Shown: positions 28,893 to 37,109 of the stretch, piece by piece
Numbering within the stretch: the stretch's first letter is position 1
Layout of the letters: each line of letters starts with the position of its first letter
Assembly: GCF_030733845.1 (NCBI RefSeq)
Contig: NZ_CP132313.1
Span: forward strand, 521,063-585,062
Origin: Shinella zoogloeoides
GTDB lineage: Bacteria; Pseudomonadota; Alphaproteobacteria; Rhizobiales; Rhizobiaceae
Length of the DNA: 64,000 bases
Direction: 5' to 3'
Notes under the pieces: model-generated
What the model saw: only the letters and a program-made list of their open reading frames with translations
What the model was told of the DNA's origin: nothing
The model's database searches: none
Made by a program: the position numbers and the translations under genes

Positions 28893-29888
28893 ATGAAGCG
28901 GTTTCGTTTTGCCGGATTGGCAGTGATGATCTTCGTTTTCATCTGCGTGGCCAAAAACGCGTTTGCCGCCGAGGGCGCTTCCTATCCCATCAGCATCGAA
29001 CATGCCTTCGGCACCACCGTCATCGAGAAGAAGCCGGAGCGGGTGGCGACGGTCGCCTGGGCAAACCATGAGGTGCCGCTGGCGCTCGGCATCGTGCCCG
29101 TCGGCATGGCGCGCGCCAATTTCGGCGACGACGACGGCGACGGCGTTCTGCCATGGGTCGCGGCACGTCTGGACGAACTCAAGGCCGAAACGCCTGACCT
29201 GTTCGACGAGGGCGACGGGATCGATTTCGAAGCGGTCGCCGCCACGCGTCCGGACGTCATCCTTGCCGCCTATTCCGGCCTCACGCAGGCGGATTACGAT
29301 ACGTTAAGCGCGATCGCGCCTGTTATCGCCTATCCGCAGGCCCCCTGGTCGACGGACTGGCGCGAGACGATCCGGCTGGATAGTGCCGGCATCGGAATGG
29401 CCGCGGAAGGTGAGGCGCTGATCGCCGGCATCGAAGCCGACATTGCCGCCGCGCTCGCCGGATATCCCGAACTCAAGGGCAAATCGGCGATGTTCATCAC
29501 GCATCTGAGTTCCTGGGATCTCAGCACCGTCAATTTCTACACGACCAATGATACCAGGGTGCGGTTCTTTGCCGACCTCGGCCTCAAATCGCCGAAAAGC
29601 GTGGTTGAAGCCTCGCAACCTGGAAAGTTCTCCGGTTCGGTCAGCGCGGAAGAGATCGACGCCTTCGACGATGTCGATATTCTCGTCACCTATGGCGACG
29701 GCAAGCTTCTTGATGCTCTGAAAGCCAACGCGTTGATGTTGCATATGCCGGCCGTTGCGGAGGAATCGATCGTGATGCTCGGCAACAGTGCGGTCGGCAC
29801 CGGCGCCAATCCGACGCCACTCTCGATCCGCTGGGTCCTGAAAGACTATATGAAGCTGCTGAGCGAGGCGGCCAAGAAGTCCAAATGA
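28893..29888 (+). CDS. Iron-siderophore ABC transporter substrate-binding protein (FhuD/FecB family)
   Basis: 331 residues from the preferred ATG. A signal peptide (FAGLAVMIFVFICVAKNAFA) is followed by a class III binding-protein fold: YPISIEHAFGTTVIEKKPER, VAWANHEVPLALGIVP, FEAVAATRPDVILAAYSGL and a C-terminal PLSIRWVLKDYMKLL. The ATG at 28893 has GGAG six bases upstream; in-frame ATGs at 28881 and 28890 are alternatives. It begins a compact operon with two permeases, an ATPase and a siderophore-interacting protein, with ATGA or TGATG overlaps throughout. Confidence 0.88.
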   Translation: MKRFRFAGLAVMIFVFICVAKNAFAAEGASYPISIEHAFGTTVIEKKPERVATVAWANHEVPLALGIVPVGMARANFGDDDGDGVLPWVAARLDELKAETPDLFDEGDGIDFEAVAATRPDVILAAYSGLTQADYDTLSAIAPVIAYPQAPWSTDWRETIRLDSAGIGMAAEGEALIAGIEADIAAALAGYPELKGKSAMFITHLSSWDLSTVNFYTTNDTRVRFFADLGLKSPKSVVEASQPGKFSGSVSAEEIDAFDDVDILVTYGDGKLLDALKANALMLHMPAVAEESIVMLGNSAVGTGANPTPLSIRWVLKDYMKLLSEAAKKSK

Positions 29889-30931
29889 ACACCGGCACGC
29901 TCAGCACATCGAACCCGCGCTGGTCGGCCGCATCCGGTTCCAACCGGACCAGAAGCCTTTGGTTTGCAGGACTTGTCGGCCTTCTGACGATGTTCGTGTT
30001 CCTCTCGGTCACGATCGGGACACGCGATGTCGCCTGGGCCGATGTCGTGGCCGCGATCGGCGGCGCGCAGGACAATATCGGCCGGGCGGCTGTCGCCCTG
30101 CGTATTCCCCGGACCTTGCTGGCCCTCATTGCCGGCGCCGCGCTGGGCCTGGCAGGGGCCATCATGCAGGGCGTGACCCGCAACCCCCTGGCCGATCCCG
30201 GTATTCTCGGCGTCAATATGGGTGCATCGCTTGCCGTCGTCGTAGGAGTCGCCTGGTTCGGCATGTCGTCCGCCTACGCTTATATCTGGGTGGCGATCGC
30301 CGGCGCCGGCTGTGCCGCGATCTTCGTCTATGCCATCGGCTCGCTGGGGCGAGGCGGCGCGACGCCGCTCAAACTGGCCCTTGCCGGGGCCGCGACCTCG
30401 GTCGCCCTTGCCTCTCTGGTCATTGCGGTCGTGCTCCCGCGCGGCGATATCGCGGGCGGCATTCAATCCTGGCAGATCGGTGGTGTCGGCGGCGCGACCT
30501 ACGACCGCATAGTGCCGGTCTTGCCCTTTCTGCTCGCCGGCTTCACCATCAGTCTCTTGTCGGCGAGGAAGCTGAATTCTCTTGCGCTCGGGGACGAGCT
30601 GGCTGCCGGGCTGGGTGAAAACGTGGTGGTTGCACGGGCGGTGGCGTCTCTCGGCGCTATCCTGCTTTGCGGCGGAACGACGGCGGTGTGCGGGCCGATC
30701 GGCTTTCTCGGTCTCGTTGTGCCGCATGTCTGCCGGCTGCTGGTCGGGGTCGATCACCGCTGGCTGCTGCCGTTTTCGGCGCTTGGCGGCGCATGCCTGC
30801 TGCTGGCAGCCGATGTCCTGGGACGCATCGTCGCCCGTCCCGCCGAGATCGATGTCGGGATCGTCACCGCCCTGGTCGGCGCGCCGTTTTTCATCTGGAT
30901 CGTCAGGCGGCAGCGGGTGAGGGACCTGTGA
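29885..30931 (+). CDS. FecCD-family siderophore ABC permease, first subunit (second system)
   Basis: 348-residue polytopic membrane protein with FecCD landmarks: RIPRTLLALIAGAALGLAGA, NPLADPGILGVNMGAS and GFLGLVVPHVCRLLVG. About ten membrane segments are visible. Start overlaps the binding-protein stop (ATGA), and its stop overlaps the next start (TGATG). It forms a heterodimer with the following permease. Confidence 0.9.
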   Translation: MNTGTLSTSNPRWSAASGSNRTRSLWFAGLVGLLTMFVFLSVTIGTRDVAWADVVAAIGGAQDNIGRAAVALRIPRTLLALIAGAALGLAGAIMQGVTRNPLADPGILGVNMGASLAVVVGVAWFGMSSAYAYIWVAIAGAGCAAIFVYAIGSLGRGGATPLKLALAGAATSVALASLVIAVVLPRGDIAGGIQSWQIGGVGGATYDRIVPVLPFLLAGFTISLLSARKLNSLALGDELAAGLGENVVVARAVASLGAILLCGGTTAVCGPIGFLGLVVPHVCRLLVGVDHRWLLPFSALGGACLLLAADVLGRIVARPAEIDVGIVTALVGAPFFIWIVRRQRVRDL

Positions 30932-31968
30932 TGAACGAGGCCGCCACCATCGACGTCGTCATCGCAAGCCGCCGGGGACGTGCCCGCCGATATGCTGCCG
31001 TGTTGGCGGTGCTGCTCGCCCTCGTGGTGGCGGTCTTCGCTATCACCTTGTCGATCGGGAAAACGATCACGCCGCCGGGGGACGTCTTGCGGGTGCTGTT
31101 TGGCGAGCCGGTTCCGGGGGCCGATTTCAGCGTGGGGCAGCTCCGGCTGCCGCGGGCCGTCCTGTCGATTCTCGCCGGACTGTGCTTCGGGATGGGCGGC
31201 GTCGCCTTCCAGGTCATGTTGCGCAATCCGCTCGCCAGCCCCGATATTATCGGCATCACCTCCGGGGCCGGGGCAGCGGCGGTCTTCGCCATCGTCGTCC
31301 TGTCCATGAGCGGGCCCATGGTTTCGGTCTTCGCCATTGCGGCGGGGCTTGGCATCGCGATGCTCGTCTACGGTCTTTCGTTCCGCAACGGTGTCGCCGG
31401 TACGCGGCTTATCCTGGTCGGTATCGGCGTATCGGCCATGTTGCAGAGCGTCATCGCCTATATCCTGCAATCCGCACCTGCCTGGAGCCTGCAGGAGGCC
31501 ATGCGCTGGCTGACGGGAAGCGTCAACGGTGCACAGCTCGACCAGGCCCTGCCGCTCCTGCTCGCGCTCCTGTTCTTCGGCGGTCTCCTTTTGAGCCGCA
31601 GCCGCGATCTGGATGCCCTGCGCCTGGGAGACGACATGGCGGCAGCGCTCGGCACCCGAGTGTCGCGAACCCGGATGCTGGTGATCGTCGCAGCCGTCGG
31701 CCTTATCGCGTCGGCCACGGCCGCAACGGGGCCGATCGCCTTTGTCGCTTTCCTGTCCGGGCCGATCGCCGGCCGCATCGTTCGAAACGACGGATCGCTG
31801 CTGATTCCCTCCGCGCTGACGGGTGCGACCCTCGTTCTTGCGGCCGATTACATCGGGCAGCACCTCCTGCCAGGACGATACCCGGTCGGTGTCGTGACCG
31901 GCGCCTTGGGAGCCCCCTACCTGATTTACCTGATCATTCGCGCCAACCGGATCGGAGGCACGCTGTGA
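30931..31968 (+). CDS. FecCD-family siderophore ABC permease, second subunit (second system)
   Basis: 345 residues. Landmarks: RLPRAVLSILAGLCFGMGGV, NPLASPDIIGITSGAG and the diverged coupling region IAFVAFLSGPIAGRIVR, where the usual GLVVPH is replaced; this is typical of the second subunit in FhuB/FatC-like pairs. The ATG at 30931 overlaps the upstream stop. The next gene begins with a GTG that overlaps its own stop. Confidence 0.9.
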   Translation: MNEAATIDVVIASRRGRARRYAAVLAVLLALVVAVFAITLSIGKTITPPGDVLRVLFGEPVPGADFSVGQLRLPRAVLSILAGLCFGMGGVAFQVMLRNPLASPDIIGITSGAGAAAVFAIVVLSMSGPMVSVFAIAAGLGIAMLVYGLSFRNGVAGTRLILVGIGVSAMLQSVIAYILQSAPAWSLQEAMRWLTGSVNGAQLDQALPLLLALLFFGGLLLSRSRDLDALRLGDDMAAALGTRVSRTRMLVIVAAVGLIASATAATGPIAFVAFLSGPIAGRIVRNDGSLLIPSALTGATLVLAADYIGQHLLPGRYPVGVVTGALGAPYLIYLIIRANRIGGTL

Positions 31969-32813
31969 CCGATCATCTGCTCGTCGCCAGCGGCCTGTCG
32001 GCCGGCTACGACAAAACCGAAATTCTTCACGGGCTCGACCTCACGGTCCCATCCGGCAAGATCACCGTGATCGTCGGCGCAAATGCCTGCGGCAAGTCCA
32101 CCTTCCTTCGGACGATATCCCGGCTGATCGCCCCGTCGGGCGGACAGGTCCTGCTGGATGGAAAATCCATCCACCGCATGCCCTCACGCGCTCTCGCACG
32201 CACATTGGGCCTCTTGCCGCAATCGCCGATCACCCCCGAAGGCATCACGGTCGCGGATCTGGTCAGTCGAGGGCGGCATCCGCACCAAGGCCTGTTTTCC
32301 CGCTGGACGCGGCAGGATGACGAGGCGGTCGATAGCGCGCTGGCGGCCACCAAGACTTTCGATCTTGCAGAACGGCCGGTCGATGAACTCTCCGGTGGCC
32401 AGCGTCAGCGCGTCTGGATCGCCATGGCGCTCGCGCAGCAGACGGATATCCTGCTGCTCGACGAGCCGACAACCTTTCTCGACATCAACCATCAGATCGA
32501 GGTGCTCGATCTGCTGACCGACTTGAACCGCACGCGCGGGACGACCGTGGTCATGGTTCTGCACGATCTCAATCTCGCGGCGCGCTATGCCGATCATCTC
32601 GTCGCCCTCGCATCCGGCCGCGTGCACATTTCCGGCACGCCGCACGAGGTGCTGACGGAAGAGACCGTACGGCACGTTTTCGGGCTGGAAAGCCGCGTCA
32701 TCACGGATCCCATATCCGGCCGGCCCATCATGCTGCCGATCGGCCGGCACCGGATGGCGGGAGCCACCGATGATGAGACAGGCCGCCCACCACCACAGGA
32801 GAAACGCGCATGA
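31965..32813 (+). CDS. Siderophore ABC transporter ATPase (FecE/FhuC family, second system)
   Basis: 282 residues. Walker A is GANACGKST (an Ala where Gly is common, but the GxxxxGKS frame is kept), signature LSGGQRQR, Walker B ILLLDEPTTFLDI, switch VLHDLNLAARYADHLV. GTG at 31965 overlaps the permease stop as GTGA and is the only start fitting the conserved N-terminus (VTDHLLVASGLSAGY); the open frame upstream is antisense noise. It powers the second siderophore importer. Its stop overlaps the SIP start. Confidence 0.9.
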   Translation: MTDHLLVASGLSAGYDKTEILHGLDLTVPSGKITVIVGANACGKSTFLRTISRLIAPSGGQVLLDGKSIHRMPSRALARTLGLLPQSPITPEGITVADLVSRGRHPHQGLFSRWTRQDDEAVDSALAATKTFDLAERPVDELSGGQRQRVWIAMALAQQTDILLLDEPTTFLDINHQIEVLDLLTDLNRTRGTTVVMVLHDLNLAARYADHLVALASGRVHISGTPHEVLTEETVRHVFGLESRVITDPISGRPIMLPIGRHRMAGATDDETGRPPPQEKRA

Positions 32814-33862
32814 ACGAGATGTCGTCCTTCAAGCTTTCGGGCATTGCCGTTCCCGGCAATGCCGCCGACATGCTCGACGAGATCTGCGAGCACTTCATCG
32901 AGCATGCCGACGTGGAGCGGACCGGCGACCTAGCCCTGCTGAAAAGCAATGTCGGCGGCCTTGCGCATATCCAGATCGATGCGGGCCGCCTGTTGATCGA
33001 TCTCGACTGCCCGACGGCCGATGCATTGCAGATGAGCCGCACGATCCTTGCGGAACATCTTTTCTACTTCGCCGAGGGCCAGCCCTTTGAATTGACGTGG
33101 TCGGAACCGACATCCTTGTCGGCGCTGCCGAACCTGCATGAAGTCACGGTCGTTTCCGCCGAGGACGTGACGCCGCATATGCGCCGCGTCATCTTCTCCT
33201 GCGCGGATGTCACACCCTTCATCGGCGGCGACATGCATGTCCGCCTGCTGGTTCCGCCGAAAGGCAAGGCACCCGTATGGCCCGGCTTCCGGGAAGACGG
33301 CCGTATCGCATGGCCGGAGGGCGAGGACGAACTGCTGGTGCGCGTCTATACGATCCGTGCCGTCGATGCCGAGCGCGGCGAATTGTGGATAGACTTCCTG
33401 CAGCATCCCGCGCCAGATGTGGCGACCCCGGGCGCGGATTTTGCCCGCGACGCGCAACCCGGCGACGTGGCCGCTCTCCTCGGCCCGGGCGGCGGCGACC
33501 TGCCATCGGCGGAATCGATCCTGTTGATAGGCGACGAGAGCGCGTTGCCGGCCATCGCGCGGATCGTCGGCGAGATGCCGGCGCGAACGCGTATGCAGGC
33601 GATCATTGAGGTTTGGGACGAAGCGGAAGAGCAGCCGCTTCACACCGACGGCATCCTCGATATCCGCTGGCTGCATCGGGACGCCGCTCTCGGATCTCTG
33701 CTGGAGGAAGCGAAGAAAGCCATCGCGACCTTGGAAGAGGGGACATTCGTATGGGCCGCATGCGAAAAGGACGACATCCGCACCATTCGAACATGCCTCA
33801 AAGCACGTCAGCATGATCGCAAGAAGATGTATGTCGCCTGGTACTGGGAGAAAAAGTCGTGA
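32810..33862 (+). CDS. Siderophore-interacting protein (NAD(P)H ferric-siderophore reductase) with DUF2218-like N-terminus
   Basis: 350 residues. Residues about 8-95 resemble DUF2218 (see the free protein at 25036). Residues about 105-235 form the FAD-binding SIP domain (HEVTVVSAEDVTPHMRRVIF, VRVYTIRAVDAERGELWIDF, PGADFARDAQPGDVAALLGP). The C-terminal part is the SIP NAD(P)H domain, ending in the family signature MYVAWYWEKKS. It should reduce Fe(III)-siderophore in the cytoplasm to release iron, after import by the genes just upstream. It is the last gene of the second iron-ABC operon and convergent with the DoxX gene. Confidence 0.9.
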   Translation: MNEMSSFKLSGIAVPGNAADMLDEICEHFIEHADVERTGDLALLKSNVGGLAHIQIDAGRLLIDLDCPTADALQMSRTILAEHLFYFAEGQPFELTWSEPTSLSALPNLHEVTVVSAEDVTPHMRRVIFSCADVTPFIGGDMHVRLLVPPKGKAPVWPGFREDGRIAWPEGEDELLVRVYTIRAVDAERGELWIDFLQHPAPDVATPGADFARDAQPGDVAALLGPGGGDLPSAESILLIGDESALPAIARIVGEMPARTRMQAIIEVWDEAEEQPLHTDGILDIRWLHRDAALGSLLEEAKKAIATLEEGTFVWAACEKDDIRTIRTCLKARQHDRKKMYVAWYWEKKS

Positions 33863-33888
33863 GGTGACCCTGAGTTGGCCTGCTCTCG

Positions 33889-34374
33889 TCATGCTTGATG
33901 GCGCCACCAACGAGCAATCATCGCATCCAACGACAGCAGCCCCGGTCCTCGCGCCGCAATAAAGAGCAGGCAGGCGGCCCAGGTGCCGTGGGTGGGCCAG
34001 GCGCCCGGATAGACGAAGATCTGGATCACCAGGGTCATGCCCAGAAGCGCCAATGCCGAGAGGCGGCTGGCGAGGCCTATGACCAGAAGTATTGGGAAGA
34101 TGTGCTCGGCAAGGGCCGCAAGATGAGCGGCGAGCCAGGGATCGACGAGCGGCAGCCTGTATTCGTTCTCGAAGAGATAGAGCGCATTGTCGGAAAGCAT
34201 CCAGCCGTTCACCTTCGTCTGGCCGGATTGCCAGAAGACGCCGGCAATAGAGAGCCGGGCGACCAGCGCGATGAAATCGTTCGGAATGCGGCCGAGAAGG
34301 GCGCGCGCCCGGTCGTAGAGGCCGCGCGATGCGGGCGGCGCAAGCTCAGACATGGTGTCGGTCTTCATTTTCAT
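33889..34374 (-). CDS. DoxX-family membrane protein of the bufferin cluster
   Basis: 161 residues with about four hydrophobic segments (FIALVARLSIAGVFWQSG, AALAEHIFPILLVIGLA, LSALALLGMTLVIQIFV, WAACLLFIAARGPGLL): a DoxX-type membrane protein. DoxX proteins commonly accompany DUF692/DUF2063/DUF2282 genes, and a terminal bufD-like role is proposed from that association; its biochemical role is unknown. The start at 34374 has a strong AAGGAGGA site; the open frame extends further upstream but only inside the preceding gene. It overlaps that gene by 29 bases. Confidence 0.85.
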   Translation of the reverse strand: MKMKTDTMSELAPPASRGLYDRARALLGRIPNDFIALVARLSIAGVFWQSGQTKVNGWMLSDNALYLFENEYRLPLVDPWLAAHLAALAEHIFPILLVIGLASRLSALALLGMTLVIQIFVYPGAWPTHGTWAACLLFIAARGPGLLSLDAMIARWWRHQA

Positions 34375-35125
34375 TGTCCTCCTTGATGGCCGAAAAAGCG
34401 CCGGAGTGGAGCAGAACGGCAAGTGTCGCGGATAGGTCGAAGCTTTCGCCCTCGGCCGCCGAGGCAGCGTCGGCGAGGCACGCGCCGCCGGCAAGGCGGC
34501 GGAAGAAGGTCGCGCCGGCCGCGGGCAGCGGGATAAGCTCGACCGTCAGGCGCGGGCGGACGACGAGGGCGTGTTCGCCCTGCCATGGGTCGATGGGGCC
34601 GAGCGGGCGTTCCCCGGAATTCATCGCCCAGATCGTCACGATCGGATGGAGCGAGGAAAGGACCGACATCGCAGGATGCGGCGCAAGGACGAGATCGCCG
34701 AGCTTTTCGGGATTGACCGAGGCCAGCGTCGCCGGATCGAGCGGCGGTACATCGGCGGCGTGATAGGCGCGTCCCCGCGCCACCTCAAGACGCATGACAT
34801 CCGGCAGGTAGGCGAGGTCCCTGGCCGGCTCGAAGGCGGCGACGAAATCCGGGAACGTATTGCCGTAGGCAAGAAGCACCGGCGAGCGCGGCGGATGGGC
34901 GCGGATGAAATCGTCCGCCATGGCCCGGAAGAAATCCCGGCCGACAATGTTCTCCGCCACCGGGAAGCGAGAGGCGAGAGCGCCCGCAAGACTTGCCGAG
35001 ACATTGTTGCGATAGACCGCGTATCGCCGCACCGGCACGGCCGCATTCCAGGCCGCCAGCCCGGCGGGCGGCGGTGCCTGCGCGAAAAGCCCCGCAGCGA
35101 AGGCGCTCTGGGTGGCCGCGGACAT
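34346..35125 (-). CDS. bufC: DUF2063 domain protein, partner of the DUF692 maturase (BufC/HvfC-like)
   Basis: 259 residues. The N-terminal DUF2063 domain (FAAGLFAQAPPPAGLAAW, RYAVYRNNVSASLAGALASR, VGRDFFRAMADDFIRAHPPR) is followed by a second domain of the BufC/HvfC type (LHPIVTIWAMNSGERPLGPI). In related RiPP systems this protein is the binding partner that presents the precursor peptide to the iron-dependent DUF692 enzyme. It starts three bases after the maturase stop and overlaps the DoxX gene downstream. The role is assigned from domain and context. Confidence 0.88.
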   Translation of the reverse strand: MSAATQSAFAAGLFAQAPPPAGLAAWNAAVPVRRYAVYRNNVSASLAGALASRFPVAENIVGRDFFRAMADDFIRAHPPRSPVLLAYGNTFPDFVAAFEPARDLAYLPDVMRLEVARGRAYHAADVPPLDPATLASVNPEKLGDLVLAPHPAMSVLSSLHPIVTIWAMNSGERPLGPIDPWQGEHALVVRPRLTVELIPLPAAGATFFRRLAGGACLADAASAAEGESFDLSATLAVLLHSGAFSAIKEDNENEDRHHV

Positions 35126-35128
35126 GGC

Positions 35129-35983
35129 TCAGGCCGCCTTCCGCCGGCCGGCGGCATCCAGCAGGCGCTGGGCCGCCGCCGCTTCCTGCCGCAGCACTGG
35201 CCAGTCAGGCACGTCATTGTCCCATTCGATGAGGCTTGCGACCGGCCCGATGCGGCCGAGGACCGTCTCGTAGAGCGCCCAGACGGGATCCTTCACCGGC
35301 GTATCATGACTGTCGATGAGGAGGGGCGCGCCGAGATCGTCCACCGTCTCGGAATGACCGCTGAGGTGGATTTCGCCCACGGCTTCGAGCGGAAAGCGGG
35401 CGATATAGGCATCGGGATCGAGGTTGTGGTTCGTCGCGGTGACGAAGACATTGTTGACGTCGAGCAGCAGGCCGCAGCCGGTGCGCCGGGCGATCTCGGC
35501 TAGGAAGGCGGTTTCCTCGATCGTGCTTTCCGCGAAGAGCAGGTAGGTGGCAGGGTTTTCGAGCAGCATCCGGCGGCCGAGCGCCGCCTGTACCTCGTCG
35601 ACGTGATCGGCGACGCGGGTGAGCGTTTCTTCCGTGTAGGGCAGCGGCAGCAGGTCGTTGAGGAACACACTGTCATGGGTCGACCAGGCAAGATGTTCGG
35701 AAAAGCTCTCCGGTTGGTAGCGGTCGCACAGGGTCTTCAGTCGGGCGAGATGAGCGCGGTCGAGCGGCTGCATGGAGCCGATGGAAAGGCCGACGCCATG
35801 AACGGAAAGCGCGTGGTCCTCGCGCAGCTTGCCGAGTTGCGCATGCGGCGGGCCGCCAGCGCCCATATAGTTCTCCGCATGGACCTCGAAGAATCCGATG
35901 GGCTGCGGTTCGGCGAGGATATCGACGAAATGCTCGGGCTTGAAGCCAATGCCGGCACGGCGCGGAAGGGCGGAGGGGATCAT
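35129..35983 (-). CDS. bufB: DUF692 multinuclear iron-dependent RiPP maturase (BufB/MbnB family)
   Basis: 284-residue TIM-barrel enzyme of the MNIO family, which modifies cysteines of precursor peptides (to oxazolone/thioamide in methanobactin, to thiooxazole in bufferins). Metal-ligand stretches are all seen: [70 protein letters not shown] and LIEWDND. The ATG at 35983 ([14 protein letters not shown]) begins the conserved domain; the frame is open 33 codons further. It lies between the precursor gene and bufC, same strand. Confidence 0.9.
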   Translation of the reverse strand: MIPSALPRRAGIGFKPEHFVDILAEPQPIGFFEVHAENYMGAGGPPHAQLGKLREDHALSVHGVGLSIGSMQPLDRAHLARLKTLCDRYQPESFSEHLAWSTHDSVFLNDLLPLPYTEETLTRVADHVDEVQAALGRRMLLENPATYLLFAESTIEETAFLAEIARRTGCGLLLDVNNVFVTATNHNLDPDAYIARFPLEAVGEIHLSGHSETVDDLGAPLLIDSHDTPVKDPVWALYETVLGRIGPVASLIEWDNDVPDWPVLRQEAAAAQRLLDAAGRRKAA

Positions 35984-36047
35984 GTCGGGGCCTTTCTGAA
36001 GAGAGGTGACGGCGCCGGTGGCGCCGTCCGTTCGGGCGGGCTTGGCG

Positions 36048-36329
36048 TCAGGCCGGTGCCGGCCCCTGTTCCAGCATGCCATGGCCGTCGGGTGTCTTCA
36101 TCGACACGCAGGTGCCCTTGGGAACCAGCTTGAAGGCGTTCTTCTGATAGTCGATCTTCGAGGTGCCGGCGCAGGTCGTGCCCGGGCCTGCGGCGCAGTC
36201 GTTCTGGCCCTTCATCGCGATGCCGTAGCATTTTTCCTTGGCGTCATCCGCAGCGGCGGGCGTTGCGATGGCGGCAAGCGCAGAAGCGAGCGAACCGGCA
36301 AGAGCGAGGGTGGCGATCGTGGTCTTCAT
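36048..36329 (-). CDS. bufA: DUF2282 bufferin precursor peptide (metal-binding RiPP)
   Basis: 93 residues. An alanine-rich Sec signal peptide ([18 protein letters not shown]..., cleavage near residue 27) is followed by a short core with exactly four cysteines at residues 34, 45, 53 and 74 ([25 protein letters not shown]), the DUF2282 pattern. In bufferins, selected cysteines are modified by the DUF692 enzyme before export, and the product binds copper in the periplasm. GGAGACAGAG precedes the ATG. A GTAACG-N16-CGTA promoter candidate lies about 50 bases upstream. It is the first gene of bufABC-doxX. Confidence 0.88.
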   Translation of the reverse strand: MKTTIATLALAGSLASALAAIATPAAADDAKEKCYGIAMKGQNDCAAGPGTTCAGTSKIDYQKNAFKLVPKGTCVSMKTPDGHGMLEQGPAPA

Positions 36330-36378
36330 TCTCTGTCTCCGATTTAGGGCCAGCCGCGATTGGCTGTGCATGGACGGC

Positions 36379-36404
36379 TACGGAGAAGGGTCCGCCTTCG
36401 TTAC
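36379..36404 (-). promoter_or_regulatory. Candidate ECF (SigF-type) promoter for the bufferin operon
   Basis: On the minus strand GTAACG (36404-36399), 16 bases, then CGTA (36382-36379). The same arrangement, GTAACA-N16-CGTA, faces the sigma gene at 36517. GTAAC-type -35 and CGnA-type -10 elements at this spacing fit the SigF/ECF16 promoter class of alphaproteobacteria. It would give a 5' leader of roughly 40 bases before bufA. Confidence 0.7.
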
Positions 36405-36516
36405 AGGCGGGATGCCGGATTTTTCCGCCCGGCCCTTGCAGAACGGTCGGCGGTGTAGGAAAAAGCCCGGCGCATCAAGCTCTTGGGCGCGTTACGGTTT
36501 CTTTTCGTGGTGCGCG

Positions 36517-36542
36517 GTAACAAAATCGTGTCTCCCCGCGTA
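36517..36542 (+). promoter_or_regulatory. Candidate ECF (SigF-type) promoter for sigF-nrsF (autoregulation)
   Basis: GTAACA (36517-36522), 16 bases, then CGTA (36539-36542), matching the opposite-facing bufferin promoter. Transcription would start only a few bases before the GTG at 36555, giving an almost leaderless mRNA. This suggests the sigma factor drives its own gene. Confidence 0.65.
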
Positions 36543-36554
36543 GGGTAGGAAACA

Positions 36555-37109
36555 GTGAGACAGTGGGCGCGAGAAGAGGAATGGGCGGCCTGGCTGCGCC
36601 TCGCCATCAGGGGCGATGCGCAGGCCTATAACCGTTTTCTCGTCGCCGTGACGCCGCAATTGCGCAGCATGGCGCGGCGGCGCTGCGATCAATACGGCGC
36701 GCCGCCGAGCGAGGCGGAGGACGTGGTGCAGGAAGTGCTGCTCGCCATCCACCTGAAGCGTGGCACATGGGATCCGGCCCGCCCGCTCGGCCCGTGGCTG
36801 ACGACCATCGTGCGCAACAAACTGGTCGACAGCCTGCGCCGCCGCGGCCGGCATGCGAATGTGCCGCTTGAGGATGTGGCGGATTTCCTCGAGACGGCGG
36901 ACGAGACGCACGAGGCGGCCAACCGCCTCGACACGCAAGCCATGCTGGCGAGGCTGAAGGATCCGCAGCGCGATATCGTACGCTCGATCTCCCTGGAGGG
37001 AGCGGATATTCGCGAGACGGCGGCGCGGCTGAAAATGACGGAGGTCGCGGTGCGCGTCTCCCTCCACCGGGCGCTCAAATCCCTCGCCGCCCTTTATCGG
37101 AGCGAATGA
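36555..37109 (+). CDS. sigF: ECF RNA polymerase sigma factor, SigF type
   Basis: 184 residues. Region 2 is seen at AYNRFLVAVTPQLRSMARRR and EAEDVVQEVLLAIHLKRGTW (core-binding D-V-V-Q-E-V), with the -10 contact WLTTIVRNKLVDSLRRRGR. Region 4 is RLKDPQRDIVRSISLEGADI followed by the helix-turn-helix RETAARLKMTEVAVRVSLHR. GTG is the only suitable start. The next gene is a DUF1109/NrsF-type anti-sigma factor with which it overlaps, and the divergent bufferin operon carries a matching promoter, so it most likely controls that operon in response to metal or thiol stress, as SigF does in Caulobacter. Confidence 0.88.
   Translation: MRQWAREEEWAAWLRLAIRGDAQAYNRFLVAVTPQLRSMARRRCDQYGAPPSEAEDVVQEVLLAIHLKRGTWDPARPLGPWLTTIVRNKLVDSLRRRGRHANVPLEDVADFLETADETHEAANRLDTQAMLARLKDPQRDIVRSISLEGADIRETAARLKMTEVAVRVSLHRALKSLAALYRSE

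Noticed and set aside
31965..32813. Possible defective ATPase because Walker A reads GANACGKST
   Set aside because: The GxxxxGKS frame is intact and all other ATPase motifs are normal.
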